Origin: Gammaproteobacteria bacterium
Lineage (GTDB): Bacteria > Pseudomonadota > Gammaproteobacteria > Pseudomonadales > Azotimanducaceae
Assembly (NCBI GenBank): GCA_009846005.1
Contig: VXYL01000098.1
Coordinates: 1-47,407, forward strand
Length of the DNA: 47,407 nt
Direction of reading: 5' to 3'
This document shows positions 44,334 to 47,407 of this stretch, piece after piece. The notes beneath the pieces were generated by a model, which had not been told where the DNA came from, did no database searches, and saw nothing but the letters and a program-made list of their open reading frames with translations. Both the position numbers and the translations under genes were made by a program. Numbering within the stretch: position 1 is the stretch's first letter; each line of letters starts with the position of its first letter.

Positions 44334-46625
44334 TCAGAAGCTAATCGGCACCTCGTGGTGGGGAACGGCTCGGTCGAGGCCCGCGCCGACGAGTTGATCG
44401 CGCACGAAGTCGAGTATCTCCGTGTTGGAGCGCATCCTGAGGGCCCGGGCGAGGATCCGTCGACAGTCGATCAGCGACATGTGGCGGATCACCCATTTCA
44501 CGCGGGGCAGATTGGCGGCATTCATCGACAGCACGTCATAGCCCATGCCGACGCACAGTACGGCGCCCTCAGGCGTACCGGCGAGTTCGCCGCAGATTCC
44601 CACGGGCTTGTCTTCGGCGTGGCACGCCTTGGCAATCTCCCGAAGCGCATGGAGCATCGACGGGTGGACTTCCTCGAAAAGCTCCGCGACGCGGGAGTTG
44701 TTGCGGTCGACTGCCAGCATGTACTGGGTCAGGTCGTTCGACCCCACGGCGATGAAATCCACCGCCCGCGCGAACTCGCGGATCAGGTAGATGGCCCCCG
44801 GCACCTCGATCATCACGCCGATCAAGGGCTCACTGACGTCATGGCCTTCCTCGCGAACTTCCTGGTACGCACGGTGGATCAGCGCCTTGGCATCCTCCAC
44901 CTGCTCTAAGCGGCTCACCATCGGCAACATGATGCGCAGGATGCAGGTCAGGCCGGCGTTGGCCTTGATCATGGCGCGGACCTGGGCAAGGAAGATCTCC
45001 GGGTGATCGAGCGTTACGCGAATGCCTCGCCAGCCTAGAAACGGGTTTTCCTCTTCGATGGGGAAGTAGGACAGCGGCTTGTCCCCGCCGATGTCGAGGG
45101 TGCGCATGGTTACGGGGCGTGGATCGAACGCCTCCATGTGCTCGCGGTAGATAGCCCGTTGCTCCTCTTCGGTCGGGAAACGATCGCCGACTGAGAAGGG
45201 CACCTCGGTGCGGAATAGACCGATGCCCTCCGCGCCGCGATCCAGCGAACGGGTGATTTCGCTCACCAAGCCGATGTTCACCCACAGGTTGATGCGATGG
45301 CCGTCGCGGGTGATGCTCGGCTGGTCGCGCAGGGTCTCGAGTTCCCGGGCGAACTCCTCCTCTTCTTCCTGGAAACCGTCGTAGAGGTCGCGCACCGCCG
45401 AACCGGGGTTGACGAATACCTCCCCGTAATAGCCATCGACGACGACGGTTCGATTCTCGACTTCGTAGATGGGCACGTTGACGGCACCCATCACCGTCGG
45501 GATACCCAACGCATCCGCAAGAATCGCGCCATGGGAGTTGCGTGAGCCTTTCAGCGCTACGACGCCGCGGAGTTGCTCGATCGGCAGTTCCGCCATCATC
45601 GGCGCCGTGAGTTCCTCGGCTACGAGGATCATGTCCGCCGGGTAGTTGCCGCGCGTCTCGCCGATCTCCTGGAGATTCGCGAGCACCCGCTGGCCAAGTT
45701 CGCGCACGTCGGCGGACCGTTCCCGTAGGTACGAATCCTGCATCCGCTCGAAGGTCGCCGCCTGCTCGAGGATCGCGTGTTTCAGCGCGCCCTGTGCCCA
45801 TTGCCCCTCGCGAATGCCTTGGCGAACATCACCCGCCAAGGCACCGTCGTCGAGCATGTGCAGGTAGGCATCGAAGAGTTCCCGCTCCTCCGGGCCGAGG
45901 TTCTTTGCCATCTGCGCGTTGATGCGTTCGATGTCATCCCGGGCGTGCCCGATTGCTCGATCAAAGAGCGCAAGTTCGGCTTCGACGTCTTCCGCATCGC
46001 GATCCGTCACCAACTCCAGCCGCGCCGCCGGAAGCACCACGTAGGCGGTGCCGATGCCGATGCCCGCAACACCCGGAACGCCATGAAAACGGGCCTCGCG
46101 TTCTTCTGCACCGTTTGCGCCGGGGAACAGGTCGTCCACATCGCCGGTGGCTTCTGCATGCGCAACAAGCCCCGCCACCTGGGCCGCAAGGGTGACCAGG
46201 AAGGCTACCTCTTCTTCGAGGTAACGACGCGACTCCCGATCCTGAACCACGAGCACGCCGAGTACCTCCCGGACGTGGATGATGGGCACGCCGAGGAACG
46301 CCTGGAACGACTCCTCGCCCATGCCCAGTATCTTGTGGTAGCGCTCGTGCTCGGGGGCATCCTCCAGGTTGATGGGCTCGGCGCGTTCCGCGACCAACCC
46401 CACGACGCCTTCGGTCGGTCCCAGGGACACGCGTCCCACCAGTTCCGCGTTGAGCCCTTCGTTGGCGACGAACACGAAACGCCCCGTGTGCCGGTCGCGG
46501 AGATAGATCGAGCAGACCTCCGCATCGAGGATCATCGACACCCGGGCGACGAGCAGGTCCAACGCCGCACGGAACCCCGACGCGGCGCCAACGTCCTGGA
46601 CGATCTGTCTCAACGCGTCGAGCAT
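44334..46625 (-). CDS. ptsP: PEP-protein phosphotransferase of the nitrogen PTS (EI-Ntr)
   Basis: PtsP takes phosphate from PEP and passes it to NPr in the regulatory nitrogen PTS. It is 763 residues. An N-terminal GAF domain (about 1-160: CSIYLRDRHTGRFVFVANEG, FLGVPIIHVREVLGVLVVQ) is followed by the EI domain with the phosphorylated His 365 in KGSRNSHGAILADALGIPT. The PEP-binding TIM barrel has IGLFRTEVPF, TLDIGGDKPLSYF, LPMVSRLEQVEDA, GVMIEVPGA, FIAVGSNDLTQYMLAVDRN and GICGELAG. The ATG at 46625 gives the standard MLDALRQIVQ; the ATG at 46670 lies inside rppH. It starts 7 bp after rppH, and the pair is conserved. Confidence 0.96.
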   Translation of the reverse strand: MLDALRQIVQDVGAASGFRAALDLLVARVSMILDAEVCSIYLRDRHTGRFVFVANEGLNAELVGRVSLGPTEGVVGLVAERAEPINLEDAPEHERYHKILGMGEESFQAFLGVPIIHVREVLGVLVVQDRESRRYLEEEVAFLVTLAAQVAGLVAHAEATGDVDDLFPGANGAEEREARFHGVPGVAGIGIGTAYVVLPAARLELVTDRDAEDVEAELALFDRAIGHARDDIERINAQMAKNLGPEERELFDAYLHMLDDGALAGDVRQGIREGQWAQGALKHAILEQAATFERMQDSYLRERSADVRELGQRVLANLQEIGETRGNYPADMILVAEELTAPMMAELPIEQLRGVVALKGSRNSHGAILADALGIPTVMGAVNVPIYEVENRTVVVDGYYGEVFVNPGSAVRDLYDGFQEEEEEFARELETLRDQPSITRDGHRINLWVNIGLVSEITRSLDRGAEGIGLFRTEVPFSVGDRFPTEEEQRAIYREHMEAFDPRPVTMRTLDIGGDKPLSYFPIEEENPFLGWRGIRVTLDHPEIFLAQVRAMIKANAGLTCILRIMLPMVSRLEQVEDAKALIHRAYQEVREEGHDVSEPLIGVMIEVPGAIYLIREFARAVDFIAVGSNDLTQYMLAVDRNNSRVAELFEEVHPSMLHALREIAKACHAEDKPVGICGELAGTPEGAVLCVGMGYDVLSMNAANLPRVKWVIRHMSLIDCRRILARALRMRSNTEILDFVRDQLVGAGLDRAVPHHEVPISF

Positions 46626-46632
46626 CGATAGT

Positions 46633-47157
46633 CTATTTCGCCGCCCTGGGCGGATCGGCATCTGCGGCAACGCCGAGAGTCAACGCGGGCGCCAGTTCAC
46701 GCAACGCCCGCCGGTAGACCCCGCGCTTGAAGGCAATCACCTTTCCCACGGGGTACCAGTAGCTGACCCAGCGCCACTCGTCGAACTCCGGTTTCGCGCA
46801 GTTCATGGTGCAAACCGCGTCGTCGTCCGCGAGCAGGCGAAGCAGGAACCACTTTTGCTTCTGGCCGAGGAATCCCGGAGTCGAGTCGCGCCGGCGAAGC
46901 CCCTCGGGCGTTCGGTACCGTAGCCAGCCCCGGGTACGGCAGCGCACCTCGACATCGTGCTCGGCCAACCCTACTTCCTCGTGCAACTCCCGGAACAACG
47001 CCTGCTCGATGGACTCGCCCCGTTCGATTCCGCCTTGCGGGAACTGCCAAGCGTCGAAGCCACCAACCCGCCGTCCCCAGAACACCTGTCCGCGATCATT
47101 GTGCAGGACGATGCCCACATTGGGCCGGAAACCGTCACGGTCTAGCGCCACGAGCAT
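46633..47157 (-). CDS. rppH: RNA pyrophosphohydrolase
   Basis: RppH removes pyrophosphate from 5'-triphosphate mRNA ends and so starts RNase E-dependent decay. It is 174 residues. [20 protein letters not shown] is the family start, and the Nudix box is [20 protein letters not shown] followed by [14 protein letters not shown] and [21 protein letters not shown] are diagnostic. ATG at 47157 and GTG at 47151 are both possible starts. ptsP follows by 7 bp. The gene lies near the right edge of the window. Confidence 0.95.
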   Translation of the reverse strand: MLVALDRDGFRPNVGIVLHNDRGQVFWGRRVGGFDAWQFPQGGIERGESIEQALFRELHEEVGLAEHDVEVRCRTRGWLRYRTPEGLRRRDSTPGFLGQKQKWFLLRLLADDDAVCTMNCAKPEFDEWRWVSYWYPVGKVIAFKRGVYRRALRELAPALTLGVAADADPPRAAK

Positions 47158-47407
47158 CCGTCCATTGCGTCAGTCATCGCAACGATTGTTCCACAACGCC
47201 GCACTCGACGCCTAGTTGCCGGCACGGCCCCAGAGGGCGCTTAAATCGATGCGCACGGCGCGATGACACCGATCACCGCGTCGACCGGAGTTGCCCGCCA
47301 AACGGCTTGACCCTTGCCGAACTGGGGCTAGGCCGCCCTCGCCTGCCGTGGTCGCGGCCACCTGCCAGGCACCTCCGCCGGATCGACGAGCCCGATCCGC
47401 CGCCAGC
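47158..47407. other. Right-edge sequence without a recognised gene
   Basis: These 250 bp upstream of rppH contain no long open frame and no motif that I recognise. They should hold the rppH-ptsP promoter. On the minus strand a short frame ends at the TAG at about 47215 (reading VRIDLSALWGRAGN), but it cannot be traced far or assigned. Confidence 0.4.

Noticed and set aside
47158-47407. Transposase remnant at the right edge
   Set aside because: A short minus-strand frame is present, but nothing in it matches a transposase motif and no inverted repeats are visible.

Overview
The window is a GC-rich, gene-dense stretch of chromosome from a gammaproteobacterium. Its gene order matches, block by block, segments of the Pseudomonas aeruginosa chromosome: queG-orn-rhdA-psd, parC-parE-cpdA-DUF1249-tolC, waaA, hldE and the inner-core LPS genes up to ilvE, then argE-argA, ilvD, folA-lgt and ptsP-rppH. 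Genes that usually lie between these blocks (for example yqiA, nudF, msbA, waaL, thyA) are absent, so the chromosome looks compacted or rearranged. The species cannot be named from the sequence. I see no rRNA, tRNA, CRISPR array, phage or intact insertion sequence.

Layout. 1-5935: end of queG (tRNA queuosine), orn (RNA turnover), rhdA (sulfurtransferase), psd (phosphatidylethanolamine synthesis), and the complete EF-P set epmA-efp with epmB divergent. 5945-12582: a two-helix membrane protein with a degenerate cyclase-like domain, then topoisomerase IV (parC, parE), cpdA (cAMP turnover) and a DUF1249 gene. 12829-15639: tolC convergent with waaA (Kdo transferase). 15717-19279: a three-gene accessory operon on the plus strand (secreted beta-propeller with a c-type haem motif, FAD oxidoreductase, aldo/keto reductase). 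19245-29920: a continuous minus-strand LPS-core operon (waaF, waaC, double waaG, triple kinase, carbamoyltransferase, glycosyltransferase, hldE), most genes overlapping by a few bases. 29997-30935: ilvE. 31260-33143: a tandem pair of Uma2-like nucleases. 33268-39171: argE-argA, ilvD, and two alanine-racemase-fold / D-threonine-aldolase-like genes, the first of them degenerate. 39221-47157: fabV, a small four-helix membrane protein, folA-lgt, NRDE protein, an SDR without its catalytic Tyr/Lys, ptsP and rppH.

How the genes work together. The strongest theme is the envelope. HldE supplies activated heptose, WaaA adds Kdo, WaaC and WaaF add the two heptoses, and a WaaP-type kinase phosphorylates heptose. 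A WaaG-type enzyme, a second glycosyltransferase and a carbamoyltransferase finish the inner core. TolC, Lgt and Psd are further envelope functions. Two of the LPS proteins are unusual fusions: three kinase-like domains in one chain, and two WaaG-like domains in one chain with the second apparently catalytically degenerate.

A second theme is a short palindromic repeat (hairpin arms GGGACGGG / CCCGTCCC). It recurs at four places, with a relative at a fifth. In four of the five the TAG at its edge is the stop codon of the preceding reading frame (orn, a 38-codon frame, tolC, ilvE).

All family calls come from reading motifs and from remembered family sequences; no database search was possible.
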